Shown in pieces: positions 1 through 11,754 of a DNA stretch of 64,000 bases. A program made the position numbers and the translations under genes. Origin of the DNA: Symbiodinium natans. Lineage: Eukaryota; Sar; Dinophyceae; Suessiales; Symbiodiniaceae. Every line of letters begins with the position of its first letter. The stretch's first letter is position 1. The stretch is taken from the NCBI GenBank assembly GCA_905221605.1, contig CAJNDS010000628.1, forward strand, positions 1 through 64,000, given 5' to 3'. A model generated the notes under the pieces. It was not told where the DNA came from. It did no database searches and saw nothing but the letters and a program-made list of their open reading frames with translations.

Positions 1-234
1 GACGTCCTTCCTGCTGGCCGACAGTTGACGGTCTGTGGTCTCGATGGTTCAGAAGTGCATCTTGCTTTTGAAGACAGCATGACCGTGGAAGACTTGCGGA
101 AGAGCGTCACAGGAAGGGTCGGCTTGCGGCCAGGTGGCATGCTTCTCCTGGCGGCTGGTGGCAATGCCCTGGACGATTCCAAGCCGCTGTTGGGGCAAGT
201 CCAGGGCGATGTCGTCACGTACGTGGTTCAACAG
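1..234 (+). CDS. Ubiquitin-like domain exon, 5' part outside window
   Basis: The frame is open from the window edge, through a TTG codon at 25, to CAG at 234, then a GT donor (GTTGCC). The protein has the beta-grasp pattern of a ubiquitin-like domain: LTVCGLDGSEVHLAF, a helix segment MTVEDLRKSVTGRVGLRP, then MLLLAAGGNALDDSKPL and the end strand GDVVTYVVQQ. N-terminal ubiquitin-like domains of this type head many dinoflagellate proteins, often ankyrin ones; that link is from family knowledge. The residues just upstream (DVLPAGRQ) are open too, so the true start is probably outside the window. No catalytic function can be assigned. The downstream exons are not visible; what follows from 235 is an AT-rich intron or intergenic stretch. 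Confidence 0.6.
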
Positions 235-299
235 GTTGCCCTTGTCATCTTTAAGTTGTGTTTAACGTTTTTAAGTTAGTTTTGTTTTAAAGGTTTGGA

Positions 300-560
300 T
301 CTTATCCCGCAAGCTAATTCACGATAATATATGTTTATAGGAAAACCTATTCACTATATATGTTTATAGGAAAACCTCCATTCCATTTGATCATCGAAAG
401 CCTATATATTTTCTCCGTGTGTTTATCGGTAAAATTTGCTTCGGTAGGAGAACCTCTTATTGTCTCTACATATTCTCAGGAAAACCTGTACTTTCCCTAT
501 CTTTTAATAGAAAACTTTCTCCACAAGTTCAGTAGGAAAACACCTATTGTCTTTACATTT
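300..560. repeat. Degenerate TATAGGAAAACCT repeat
   Basis: The phrase GTTTATAGGAAAACCT occurs at about 333 and 363, and looser AGGAAAACCT copies follow near 446, 478 and 532. AT-rich, no convincing coding. It probably belongs to an intron or to the spacer after the ubiquitin-like exon. Confidence 0.4.
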
Positions 561-614
561 TAGCAGGCAAACTTTTTTGTTCCAGAATCCTTTTTCTGTC
601 CAGGCGATCGAGGA

Positions 615-780
615 CGGAAAGGTAGCAGAGGAAGAAGGGAAGGCAGGTAGGAAAGCAGGCAGGGGCAGGCCGGAAGGCAGGCAGGAAGGCAGGCAGGAAG
701 GAGGGAAGGAGGAAAGAAGGAGGAGGGAAACAAGCAAGGAAGGACGGAAGGACGGAAGGCAGGCAGAAAGGAAGGAAGGA
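615..780. repeat. Purine microsatellite GGAAGGCAGGCA
   Basis: Near-pure purine strand made of GGAAGG, GCAGGC and GGAAGGA words. It is open in several frames on both strands, but only as Lys/Arg/Glu/Gly or Pro/Ser low complexity, so I do not call genes. From 784 to 1150 the DNA is AT-rich with an (ACTATTAC)n stretch near 1075-1125 and nothing else. Confidence 0.7.
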
Positions 781-1189
781 TCATATTATTCTACTCTCGT
801 AATGTTATTGTATTCTAATATGTATTCTTTTTATGTGTTGATCATTTAGGTTGTTATCGTATAATGTTACAATAGTACAATAGTATAATTTCAAGTAGAC
901 TAGTAACTATAGTAACATCTGAATATGTCGCTTTTTTATATTAGAAAATTGTAAAGCATCCATATAGTATATTTTCTAGTATTACACATTCTAGTAGTGC
1001 AATAATGTTATATTTTCCAATATTGTCAGTATATAGTTATATGTGTTTATTACTACGCGTTATCTTGTGATACTACTACACTATTACACTATTACACTAT
1101 TACACTATTTCACTATTACATTATTACATGCTTATATGCTTGTACTAGCACATCACTTTAGACGTTTTGACCAAGGTCCTTAACCAGGC

Positions 1190-1376
1190 CCGGACCCTTT
1201 GCCCGTAGGAGGGCCGTAGGGCCCGTAAGGCCCGTAGAGCCCGCAAGGGCCGTACAGGCCGTGAGCCCGTAGGAGCCCGTAGGAGCCCGTAGGAGCCCGT
1301 AGGATCCCGCAGGAGCCCGCAGCCCGTAGGAAGGAATCTGCCGCAAGCCGTGCTGTGTCCCGCCCAGGCTCAAAGC
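1190..1376. repeat. CCCGTAGGAG decamer array
   Basis: About a dozen direct copies of CCCGTAGGAG and shorter forms (CCCGTA, CCCGCA). The period of 10 is clearest at 1264-1325. No coding interpretation. Confidence 0.7.
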
Positions 1377-1493
1377 CCGTACTTGATCCTAAATATGCTT
1401 TAGCTTGTCATGGTACCAATACAGAGATGAGATGCTTAACAAGCATTTCGCTTCGAAGATCTCGCATCATCTCATGTGTAGGTTAGTGAAGCC

Positions 1494-1930
1494 ATGGAAG
1501 AGATCAGATATGACGGTGCCTGCAGCGTATGTGGGAGAAAGTTGAGCAAGAAAGAAACTGTCATCGCGTCGGTGCTGGATGTGTGCGGCTGGCTCCAAGT
1601 GAAACATGACATCATGAGATGCCGGAATTTTGAATGTTCTTTGAACTGTGCCGCCGTGGCATACAACTTCGTACGCAGTGGCTCTGAGTACGTCTTTTCA
1701 TGGGGGCAGGAGGAGTGCATGCAATATTTTTTTTGACCTACGCCTTCGGGGTTTCTATACGCTGGCTGCGACAATTCAGTCGTCGTTTGATCTTCCAGTG
1801 GTCTTCCTTTGCGGGGGAAGCCAAAGTTCACTTTCTCGAAGCTGTTGGCTTGGGCAAGAGTGACATTGTGCCAGACAAGGCCAAGTTGAAGTTGCTTCGG
1901 GCGTGGATGCTGTGGCGTTTGGTTACTTAG
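1494..1930 (+). pseudogene. Cys-rich protein fragment, frameshifted at a T8 run
   Basis: Two + frames read as one protein. Frame 1 starts at ATG 1494 (MEEIRYDGACSVCGRKL...) and carries Cys pairs CSVC, C..GW, MRCRNFEC and SLNC before stopping just after EECMQYFF. The -1/+2 frame then continues (LTYAFGVSIRWLRQFSRRLI ... LLRAWMLWRLV) to a TAG ending at 1930. The switch falls in TTTTTTTT at 1727-1734, so a one-base change in the homopolymer explains it: a real lesion, a sequencing error or slippage. The cysteine cluster recalls the zinc-binding regions of KDZ/CxC-type transposase-associated proteins, but I cannot confirm that. An upstream AG (GTGTAGGTTAG, near 1480) could be an acceptor, so this may be an internal exon. 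Confidence 0.5.
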
Positions 1931-1954
1931 CAGGTTTGGTATATTATATGTGAT

Positions 1955-2291
1955 ATGTTGTATATTATAAAATACTTGAGAAGCATTATATCATATATAT
2001 ATATATATAGAATCATAACAATAATAATAATCATAATGAGAACAATCATAATCATAACAATAATAACAATAACACTAATAATTATAATAATCAACATAAT
2101 GGGGGGGGGGTGGGGGTGGGAGAGAGGGGTATATGTATAGAGTTAAAAGTGAAGTTGTCACTGTAAATGAATAATCAAAAAAACATATCAATATGTATAT
2201 ATATATATGTATATGTATATATATATATGTGGCCGAGACCTTTAGGGTCTATTTCACGGCTGGTTCTTCTTTCAATAGTAGTGCAATAATA

Positions 2292-2322
<31 letters not shown>

Positions 2323-2450
2323 TATTATGAGTATAATAATACTGACCGTAATTGTAATAGGAATAATAATAGTACTAGTAATAGTAATAGGAATAGGAAT
2401 AGTAATAATACTAGAAATAGTATTAGTAGTAGTAACAGTAATAGTGAAGG
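1955..2450. repeat. AT-rich microsatellites
   Basis: Runs of ATAATAAT/ATCATAAC at 2015-2100, a G10 run at 2101-2110, TATATATG at 2190-2230, and (ATA)n, ATTATTATGAG and AGTAATAGGAATA runs at 2281-2450. The open frames here are simple-repeat artefacts. No gene seen. Confidence 0.75.
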
Positions 2451-2504
2451 TTTGGTCTGTGTGTGCACCGGCGCCAGCAAGTGCAGCCATGTAGCTCTAG
2501 CACA

Positions 2505-5500
2505 CTTTGAAGTAAGAGATAGACAAGTTGTTTCATAGCCTGAAGAGGGGCGAAGGGCTCTCTCATTTCCGATTACGAGGTAGAGGTGAGCTATCTCATT
2601 TCTTAGAAACATAGAGGAGATCTCATTTCCACGACAGAGACATCTTTCACTCAGGAGAGAACGCAAGCTGTTTCATTTCCAAGAAAATAGAGGAGCTCTA
2701 TCATGTCGCATTAGAAGTGAGAAGCTCTGCACTAAAAGATAGAAGGCATCGATTCGTTTCCCTTTTTCTTTTGCTTATCAAAGGGTCTTTTCAGTTCGAA
2801 CACAGGATTTCTTTCATGCCCTATAAGAAGGATCGAGGAGCTCTTTCATCTGAGAGATAGAAGAACGCATTCATGAAGTATACACGAGCTCATTTCTCGT
2901 CAAGAGGCAGAGGCGTGCCCAGCTCTACCATTACCTAACTCTTACCTGAAATTTCTCTATCTCGCAATAGGTCATGAGAGACCTCCTTTTCCACGCTGCA
3001 GGAAATGAGAGAGTTCTCTTCTATGTCGATTTTCAGAAATAGCTTCGCAGCTTCTCTATCAATGAAGAGTTTTGAAGGCCACTCTGGGCCATTCTCTGTC
3101 CATCAAATGGGACATGACATAACGCATCACTCGCTATCGTTTACGTGATAGAGTTTCGCTATCTCTGAATAGGTCATCTGAAAGCTCCTCTGTATCTTTG
3201 CAGCAAGTGAAGGAGCTCCTTGCCTCTTCTGCAAGAGCCCTCCGCTTCCTATTTTGCAATGAGCAAGCTCTTTTATCTCCTCTGGTTCCTAATAGGTCAT
3301 GAGCGGGCTTCCCTCTCTCCTTCTCTTTTAGGGGATAGAGGAGGTTTTTTCATGTTGCGTTAACAGCTAGAGGACATCATTTATATCCATTCTGTCATTT
3401 CGTATGAGAAGATACAGGAGCTCATTCATCTCCTAGTCAGAGATTGAAGAACTCGTTCACAAGAGATATAGATATAATAAATCTCTCATACAATGTATAA
3501 GAGCTCTCTCATGTCCTACCTAGTTCATTTGCCGTCACCAGCGCTCAGCTCTACCATTTCGTATCTTTTATATGACATAGCTTCTCTATCTCGCAATAGG
3601 TCATGAGAGACCTCCTCTTTCTTTTGCAGGAAATGAGAGAGGTCTCTATCTACCTTTTGTGAAAGAGCTCCCTTTGTTCAATCACAAGAACTCATTCATA
3701 GAAGCTGTAAGAGCTCTCGAATGTACTTTCTTGTTAATTTCCCGTCGATAGGTAGAGGAGCTCACAGCTCTACCACATCCTACCCTTTACATGGAAGAGG
3801 CTCCTCTATCTCGTAGCGGGTCAAGAAAGATTGTCTCTATCTCTTTGCAGAACATTAGAGAGTCCTCTACCTACCTCTTGTGAAAGAGCTCCTTCACCTC
3901 AAAATCAAATGCCACAACTCGTCTATCTTTCACTGGGACATGAGACAGCTCCATTGTGAATTTCTATTCAGAAATAGCTGCTTCTCTATCGATGAAGAAA
4001 TCATGCGAGTAGCCGTTTATCGATGCATAAGAAATGACATAGCTCTTCTACCTTTTTGCGACAGATCTCTTCTTTACCCGAAATGAAAGTTTGGAAGGCC
4101 ATTCTCTATCCCTTGAATGGGGACACAACTCATCAGTCTCTATCGTTTACGTGAGAGAGTTTCGCTATCTCTGAACAGGTCATCTGAAAGCTCCTTTGTG
4201 TCTGCGCAGCAAGTGAAGGAGCTGCTTGCCTCTTCTGCAATAGCTCCTCCGCTTCCTATTTTGCAATGAGCAACCTCTTCTATCTCCTTTGGTTCCTATT
4301 TCTCGTTTGCCATCACTAGGCAGAGGAGCTCTCAGCTCTACCATGACCTATCTTTTACATGAAAGAGGCTTCTCTATCTCGTAACGGTTCATGGAGTCAT
4401 GACAGATCTTCTCTATCTCTTTGCAAGAAAAGAGAGCGTGCTCTACCTACCTCGTGTGAAAGAGCTCCTCCACCTTGTGATCGAGAGTGACAGAACTCGT
4501 CTATCTTTCAATGGTGCATGAGCCAGGTTTTTTGTTTGTATTTGAGAAAAAGCTTGTCTACCCGTGATATAATAAGAAATGAATAGTTCTTCTACCTTTC
4601 TGTGACAGATCTCTCCTTTATTCGAAATGAAAGTCTGGAAGGCCATTCTCTATCCCTGAAATGGGGCATGACATAACTTTTCAATCTCTATCGTTTACGT
4701 GATCGAGTTTCGCTATCTCTGAATAGGTCATCTGAAAGCTCCTCTGTATCTTTGCAGCAAGTGAAGGAGCTCCTTGCCTCTTCTGCAAGAGCCCTCCGCT
4801 TCCTCTTTTGCAATGAGCAAGCTCTTTATCTCCTCTGTTTCCTAACAGGTCATGAGACAGCTCATTTCCACACTGTCATTTCGTATGCGAAGACACAGGA
4901 GCTCATTCATTTTCTATTCAGAGATTGAAGAACTCATTCATAAGAAATGTATGAGAGTTCTCTCATGTCCTATCTAACTGATTTCCCGTCACTAGGCAGA
5001 GGAGTCCTCAGCTCTACCATTTCTTATCTTTATATGACATAGCTTCTCTATCTCGCAATAATCAGGTCGTGAGAGACCTCCTCTTTCTTTTACAGGAAAT
5101 GAGAGAGGTCTCTATCTACCCTTTGTGAAAGAGCTCCCTTTGTTCACTGGCAAGAACTCATTCATGAAAGCTATAAGAGTTCCCGTCGATAGGTAAAGGA
5201 GCTCACAGCTCTTCTATATCTTACCCTTTACATGAAAGAGGCTCTCTATCTCGTAGCGGGTCATGAAAGATCGTCTCTATCTCTTTGCCGGACATGAGAG
5301 TCCTCTACCTACCTCTTGTGAAAGAGCTCCCCCACCTCGTAACGTACAAAGACAGAACTCGTCTATCTTTCAATGGGACATGATCCGTCTCTTTGGTTTT
5401 GGTTGAGAAAAGCTTCTCTATCCATGAAGCAAACATGAAAGAAGCCGATTGTCTCTAGGCTGCTTATCGCTTCGTAGGAAATGACATAGCTCTTTTACCT

Positions 5501-6230
5501 TTTTGCGAGAGATCAACCCTAATTGAAGGTTTCGAAGGCCTATCCCTGAAATGGAGCGTCGCATAACTCATCAGTCTCTCTCGCTTACGTGAGACAGCAT
5601 TTATTCTATTTCGTAACAGGTCATCTAAACGCTCTTCTATGCGTTTGTAGAAGTAAAAGAGCTCCTTGCCTCTTGTGCAAAAGCTCCTCCGCATCCTAAA
5701 GATCAATGAGCAAGCTCTTCTATCTCCTCTCTCTTGAATAGGTCATGAGAGGGCTCCCCTCCCTCTGGTTGAGGGAATGACAGAGCTCCTCCGCCCCTTA
5801 CGAAAGATCCTTTCTCCTGCTTGAAAAGCTGCGGGCGGGTGCTCTGGCGCCTCGTAGGTTTGGGAGGGCTCCTTTTCACATCTTTATCTTTCCGACTCCG
5901 AGATATAGGATCTCATTTTTTCGAAAGTGGTAGCAGAGATCTCTCATTTCCAAGAGATCTTTGTCACTCAGGGAGAAAGCAAGGTTTTGATTTCAAAGAA
6001 ATGGAGGAGCTCTTTCATGTCCCATTAAGAGTGTGGAGCGCTCTCATTACGCATGAAAAGATTGATGACATGGATTCGTTACCATTCTTTAACTTTTCTC
6101 GAAGGGTCTTTTCTTTTCATATGCAGGATCTCTTTCATTTCCTATGAGAAGATAGAGGAGCTCTTTCATCTCAAAGATAGAAGAAGGCATTCATAAACGG
6201 TATAAGAGCTCTCCCATGAACTATATCTCA
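2505..6230. repeat. Long degenerate GAGCTC / CTCTATCT repeat region
   Basis: About 3.7 kb of diverged direct repeats rich in GAGCTC, TCTCTATCTC and GGTCATGAGA. A recognisable block (AAGGCCATTCTCTATCCC, then CGTTTACGTGA, then GCAGCAAGTGAAGGAGCTCC) recurs near 3078, 4096, 4640 and 5538, so the spacing is irregular (about 1018, 544 and 898 bp), as in a decayed higher-order repeat. The block CGCAATAGGTCATGAGAGAC recurs near 2964, 3593 and 5054. No frame is consistently open across copies, so I call no gene. The small open frames at 3880, 5464 and 5821 are chance frames in the repeat. Confidence 0.7.
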
Positions 6231-7000
6231 TCGTAGGGGGCATAGGAGTCTTAGGGGGCTCAGGATTCGCGTGCAGGGTGTAGGGTTTATAGGGCTACGG
6301 GAATTTAATGGAGGGTGTATTTGTGAAGTCTGCCAATTACCGTAACAAACCCGTGACATAACCCAGAGCCATTACTTGCAAGACTGCTTCTTGAAAGCAA
6401 GAGCGCTAGTGTCTAACCATTGTACATTCCTACATGAGATACCCCACCACATCTTGAAAACACCTCTTTCTCCAAGGGTTTACTGGGGCATTAAGGAACA
6501 AGAACGTGATGGTTTCAGCACCAAAGTAAGGGAATAGCAAAGGGTTTCCAGGGAAAACTTCCCTGATGCAACCGGTCTCTATCTCACAAGAGGTCATGAG
6601 AGACCTCCTGTATCACATTGCAGGAATGAGAGAGTTCTCCACCATGTTTGTTTTCCGAAATAGCTTCTCTATCAATGAAGAGTTTTGAAGGTCGCCCTGG
6701 GCCATTCTCTGTCCGATAAATGAGACATGACATAACTCATTAGTCTCTATTAAGAGAGTCTCTATCACAACTATATGAAAAATCCTTCCTACATCTTGAA
6801 GGCGTCCCTTTCTTTAAGGGATGAATGGGGAAATTAAGGGAAAGAAAGGGTGATGGTTTCAGCACGAAAGTAAGGGAATAGAAAAGGGAACGCGATAAAG
6901 ATGCACGAAGGCTTAAAGAGGCCCAGAAAATCAAGAAATTAACGAGGATGGTTAATTGCTTGAATTTCTCTAATTTCTCACAGAGAGGCTTAGCAATTAA
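6231..7000. other. Spacer with one more GAGCTC-type copy
   Basis: 6231-6560 holds unique AT/GC-balanced sequence without a supported frame. 6560-6760 is another copy of the preceding repeat, resembling 2955-3125 (AATGAAGAGTTTTGAAGG, then GGGCCATTCTCTGTCC). From about 6790 it grades into AT-rich DNA leading into the satellite. Confidence 0.5.
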
Positions 7001-10000
7001 AAAGCCAGAGAAATTAATTAATTTCATTACTTTCTTTAATTTCTTTTAGTTAGTCTCGCAACCCCACGCGGCTACCGGATGTTTTTTGTTAATTTCTTTA
7101 ATTTCTCACAGAGAGGCCTAGAAAATAAAGAAATTACAAAAATTAATTACCCGGCTCACGGGATTAGTTTAAATAAAAGAAATTAATGAAATTGATCAAG
7201 TTAAAGAAATTGATTAATGTATTTAGTTTCTTTGATTTCTCACAGATAGGCTCTGAAAGTAGAGAAACTACAGAAATTAATTTCATTAATTTCTCACAGA
7301 GAGGCCCAGAAATTAAAGAAATTAATGACATTAATTAATTTCTTTAATTTCTTTAATTTCTCACATAGAGGCCCAGAAATTCGAGAAATTAAAGAAATTA
7401 ATTAATTTCATTAATTTCTTTCTTTAATTTCTTTAATTTCTTTAATTTCTTTTAACTAGTCTCGCAAGCCCGAAGGGCTACCGGAATTTATTTCTTTAAT
7501 TTCTTTAATTTCGCACAGAGAGGCCCATAAACTAAAGAAATTAAAGAAATTAAAGAAATTAAAGAAATTAAAGAAATTAAAGAAATTAAAGAAATTAAAG
7601 AAATTAATTGGGGGAGCCCCCCCCGGCTCACGGGACTAATTTAAATAAATTAAAGAAATTAATGAAATTAATGAAATTAAAGAAATTAATTAATTTCTTT
7701 AATTTCTTTAATTTCGCACAGAGAGGCCCAGAAATTAAAGAAATTAATGAAATTAATTGGGGTAGCCCCCCCGGCTCACGGGACTAATTAAAATAAATTA
7801 AAGAAATTAATGAAATTAATGAAATTAAAGAAATTAATTAATTTCTTTAATTTCTTTAATTTCTCACAGAGAGGCCCAGAAATTAAAGAAATTAAAGAAA
7901 TTAATTAATTTCATTAATTTCTTTAATTTCTTTAATTTCTTTAATTTCTTTAATTTCTTTTAATTAGTCTCGCAAGCCCGAAGGGCTACCGGAATTAATT
8001 TCTTTAATTTCTTTAATTTCTCACAGAGAGGCCCAGAAATTAAAGAAATTAAAGAAATTAATTGGGGGCCCCCCCCCCGGCTCACGGGACTAATTAAAAT
8101 AAATTAAAGAAATTAATGAAATTAATGAAATTAAAGAAATTAATTAATTTCTTTAATTTCTTTAATTTCGCACAGAGAGGGCCAGAAATTAAAGAAATTA
8201 ATGAAATTAATTAATTTCTTTAATTTCTTTAATTTCTCACAGAGAGGCCCAGAAATTAAAGAAATTAATGAAATTAATTAATTTCTTTAATTTCTTTAAT
8301 TTCTCACAGAGAGGCCCAGAAATTAAAGAAATTAAAGAAATTAAAGAAATTAACTAATTTCATTAATTTCTTTAATTTCTTTAATTTCTTTAATTTCTTT
8401 AATTTCTTTAATTTCTTTTATTTAGTCTCGCAAACCCGAAGGGCTACCGGAATTAATTTCTTTAATTTCTTTAATTTCTCACAGAGAGGCCCAGAAATTC
8501 AAGAAATTAAAGAAATTAATTGGGGGGGGCCCCCCGGCTCACGGGACTAATTAAAATAAATTAAAGAAATTAATGAAATTAATGAAATTAAAGAAATTAA
8601 TTGATTTCTTTAATTTCTTTAATTTCGCACAGAGAGGCCCAGAAATTACAGAAATTAATGAAATTAATTAATTTCTGTAATTTCTTTAATTTCTCACAGA
8701 GAGGCCCCGAAATTAAAGAAATTAATGAAATTAATTAATTTCTTTAATTTCTTTAATTTTTCACAGAGAGGCCCAGAAATTAAAGAAATTAATTGGGGGG
8801 GCCCCCCCGGCTCACGGGACTAATTAAAATAAATTACAGAAATTAATGAAATTAATGAAATTAAAGAAATTAATTAATTTCTTTAATTTCTTTAATTTCG
8901 CACAGAGAGGCCCAGAAATTAAAGAAATTAATGAAATTAATTAATTTCTTTAATTTCTTTAATTTCTCATAGGGAGGTCCAGAAATTAAAGAAATTAATG
9001 AAATTAATTAATTTCTTTAATTTCTTTATTTTCTCACAGAGAGGCCCAGAAATTAAAGAAATTAAAGAAATTAATTAATTTCATTAATTTCTTTAATTTC
9101 TTTAATTTCATTAATTTCTTTTAATTAGTCTCGCAAGCCCGAAGGGCTACCGGAATTAATTTCTTTAATTTGTTTAATTTCTCACAGAGAGGCACAGAAA
9201 TTAAAGAAATTAAAGAAATTAATTGGGGTAGCCCCCCCGGCTCACGGGACTAATTAAAATAAATTAAAGAAATTAATGAAATTAATGAAATTAAAGAAAT
9301 TAATTAATTTCTTTAATTTCTTTAATTTCGTACAGAGAGGCCCAGAAATTAAAGAAATTAATGAAATTAATTAATTTCTTTAATTTCTTTAATTTCTCAC
9401 AGAGAGGCCCAGAAATTAAAGAAATTAAAGAAATTAATTAATTTCATTAATTTCTGTAATTTCTTGAATTTCATTAATTTCTTTTAATTAGTCTCGCAAG
9501 CCCGAAGGGCTACCTGAATTAATTTCTTTAATTTCTTTAATTTCTCACAGAGAGGCCCAGAAATTAAAGAAATTAAAGAAATTAATTGGGGTAGCCCCCC
9601 CGGCTCACGGGACTAATTAAAATAAATTAAAGAAATTAATGAAATTAATGAAATTCAAGAAACTAATTAATTTCTTGAATTTCTTCAATTTCGCACAGAG
9701 AGGCCCAGAAATTAAAGAAATTAATGAAATTAATAAATTTCTTTAATTTCTTTAATTTCTCACAGGGAGGCCCAGAAATTAAAGAAATTAATGAAATTAA
9801 TCAATTTCTTCAATTTCTTTATTTTCTCACAGAGAGGCCCAGAAATTAAAGAAATTAAAGAAATTAATTAATTTCATTAATTTCTTTAATTTCTTTAATT
9901 TCATTAATTTCTTTTAATTAGTCTCGCAAGCCCGAAGGGCTACCGGAATTAATTTCTTTAATTTCTTTAATTTCTCACAGAGAGGCCCAGAAATTAAAGA

Positions 10001-10232
10001 AATTAAAGAAATTAATTGTGGGAGCCCCCCCGGCTCACGGGACTAATTAAAACAAATTAAAGAAATTAATGAAATTAAAGAAATTAATTAATTTCATTAA
10101 TTTCTTTAATTTCGCACAGAGAGGCCCAGAAATTAAAGAAATTAATGAAATTAATTAATTTCTTTAATTTCATTTATTTCCCCAAGAGAGCCCCAGAAAT
10201 TAAAGAAATTAAAGAAATTAATAGGTAAATAA
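7000..10232. repeat. AT-rich palindromic satellite (AAATTAAAG/CTTTAATTT)
   Basis: More than 3 kb built from AAATTAAAGAAATTAAT and its reverse complement ATTAATTTCTTTAATTT. The units are joined by the constant linker CACAGAGAGGCCCAG and alternate so that each unit can fold back. Two GC-rich islands punctuate it: GTCTCGCAAGCCCGAAGGG (near 7048, 7459, 7968, 8427, 9127, 9489, 9919) and CCCCGGCTCACGGGACTAA (near 7620, 7770, 8077, 8537, 8805, 9237, 9602, 10030). The islands alternate, giving a higher-order period of a few hundred bp. There is no coding potential; the Asn/Lys/Phe frames are stop-ridden. Confidence 0.9.
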
Positions 10233-10439
10233 ATTAAATTCCTCATACAAGTGATATACGTGAAATGGACCCAAAAGGTCCCTCTCACATATATATATAT
10301 ATATGTACGTAAACGGGTTCTTTTGCACATACATATAGTGGGGGGGGCGTCATGTCAAGGCAAGAGAGGGGATTTCACTCTCCATTGTTCAGGAGGGCTG
10401 GTGTTGTAGGGTGGCGCTGGGCTCGGCAGTTGGGGAATG

Positions 10440-10500
10440 CGGGATCCATGGATTTAGGGTTTAGGGTTTAGGGTTTAGGGTTTAGGGTATACAGTGCATT
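10440..10500 (+). repeat. TTTAGGG array
   Basis: Five TTTAGGG heptamers in a row, the first clear telomere-type array in the window. Together with the CCCTAAA array at 10675-10790 it makes an inverted pair bracketing about 170 bp of unique sequence. Confidence 0.85.
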
Positions 10501-10674
10501 TATAAGGGTTTGCGCAAAGCCTTCTTCTTGTGTTGCCTTCGGGGCTACATGAACCTGGGAGGATAGTGTTGCAACTGAGCACCACACGGGAACCTCTTCA
10601 GATGTGAACAGATGTAGGCTGCAAGCTCTCATCAGCCATCCTTCACCCTGAGTACTTTTCAAGACCTCAAGCCC

Positions 10675-10795
10675 TAACCCTAAACCCTAAATCCTAAACC
10701 CTAAACCCTAAACCCTAAACCCTAAACCCTAAAGCCCAAAGCCCAAACCCTAAACCCTAAACCCTAAACCCTATAAACCCTACACCCTGCTGGGG
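10675..10795 (-). repeat. CCCTAAA array
   Basis: CCCTAAA heptamers with variants CCCAAAG and CCTATAAACCCTACA. Right arm of an inverted pair with 10440-10500. Confidence 0.85.
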
Positions 10796-10801
10796 GGCCC
10801 A

Positions 10802-11194
10802 GTGTCTGCCTCCGCTTATGAGCGGCTCAGAAGCACAAGGCACACGTGCCGCAGGGCAGTCGCCAAAGGCGGCGCACCACCCTGCGTAGCGTGGAGCTCG
10901 TTGTTCACAAGTTCACTCAATCAGAAACTACACCATTGGTATTATACTTTCAGCACACAAAAGCCCCACTTCTCTGAATTGTTTGTTGGGGTTTTAGGTT
11001 TTAGGGTCCGGGGGGAACAGCCTAAACCTTCACAATCTGGTTATACGATAGGCTTTTGTTGGGTGCTTCTGTGCGTTATAGGAGTGATTTTCAGCGGATT
11101 AATCAGATTCCTTGTTGCATCATGGACGAGTCGCCAGCGCCAAGTTCCTCCCTACATCCCGGCCCCTGCTCCAGGTCGGGTGGTCGGGGGTTAG
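10802..11194 (+). CDS. Possible exon(s), unknown protein
   Basis: Directly right of a CCCTAAA array the + strand is open for 130 codons. The first ~55 residues look protein-like (SASAYERLRSTRHTCRRAVA, then PPCVAWSSLFTSSLNQ). A later part has a hydrophobic stretch (FCWVLLCVIGVIFSGLIRFL) separated by a GGGTTTTAGG-type region, so this may be two exons around a small intron, or a chance frame. No family recognised. Confidence 0.3.
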   Translation: MSASAYERLRSTRHTCRRAVAKGGAPPCVAWSSLFTSSLNQKLHHWYYTFSTQKPHFSELFVGVLGFRVRGEQPKPSQSGYTIGFCWVLLCVIGVIFSGLIRFLVASWTSRQRQVPPYIPAPAPGRVVGG

Positions 11195-11199
11195 GGTTT

Positions 11200-11750
11200 A
11201 GGGTTTGGGGTGTAGGGTTTAGGGCTTAGGGCTTGCGATTTCGGGATTCAGGGCATTCAAATGTAGAGTGGGGTGTAGGGTGTAAGGTTTATAAGGCTTA
11301 GGATGGCTTGGAGTGTGCTTGAGGGTTTGAGGGTTTGCGGGTTTGAGGGTTTGATTGTTTGAGGGTTTGAGGGTTTGAGGGGTTCGAGGGGTTCGAGGGT
11401 TCGAGGGTTTGAGGTCGGCGCTGGGGTTGGGTAGTGTAGTCGTCCATGCTGAATCCCATTGCCTTTGCGAGGCTGCACGAATCTTCCCTCGAATTTAGGG
11501 GATTGGATGGTTAAAGGGGTGCTAAGGGGACCCTCTATTTGAGTAGCTTCTGGGTATCTTTTGGGATCCCCAAATAGGGACCTTAGTGCAGAGCAAGCCC
11601 CCTGCACTCTGAACGTGCAGCACACGCAGACACGTACAGTAGCCACGATGAAAAGCTACGGCTTGTATCGGAATTATATATATATGTATATATATATATG
11701 AGGCAGGAACCTTTGTGTATAATGTGATGATTCGTCCTTTTGTTGGGGGG
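11200..11750. other. Spacer with degenerate TTTAGGG/TTTGAGGG
   Basis: Telomere-like TTTAGGG near 11190-11240, then (TTTGAGGG)n near 11315-11420, about 200 bp of unique sequence, and a TATATA stretch at 11674-11700. No supported gene; the minus-strand open frame is mainly Pro/Asn/Thr repeat. Confidence 0.5.
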
Positions 11751-11754
11751 GGGG

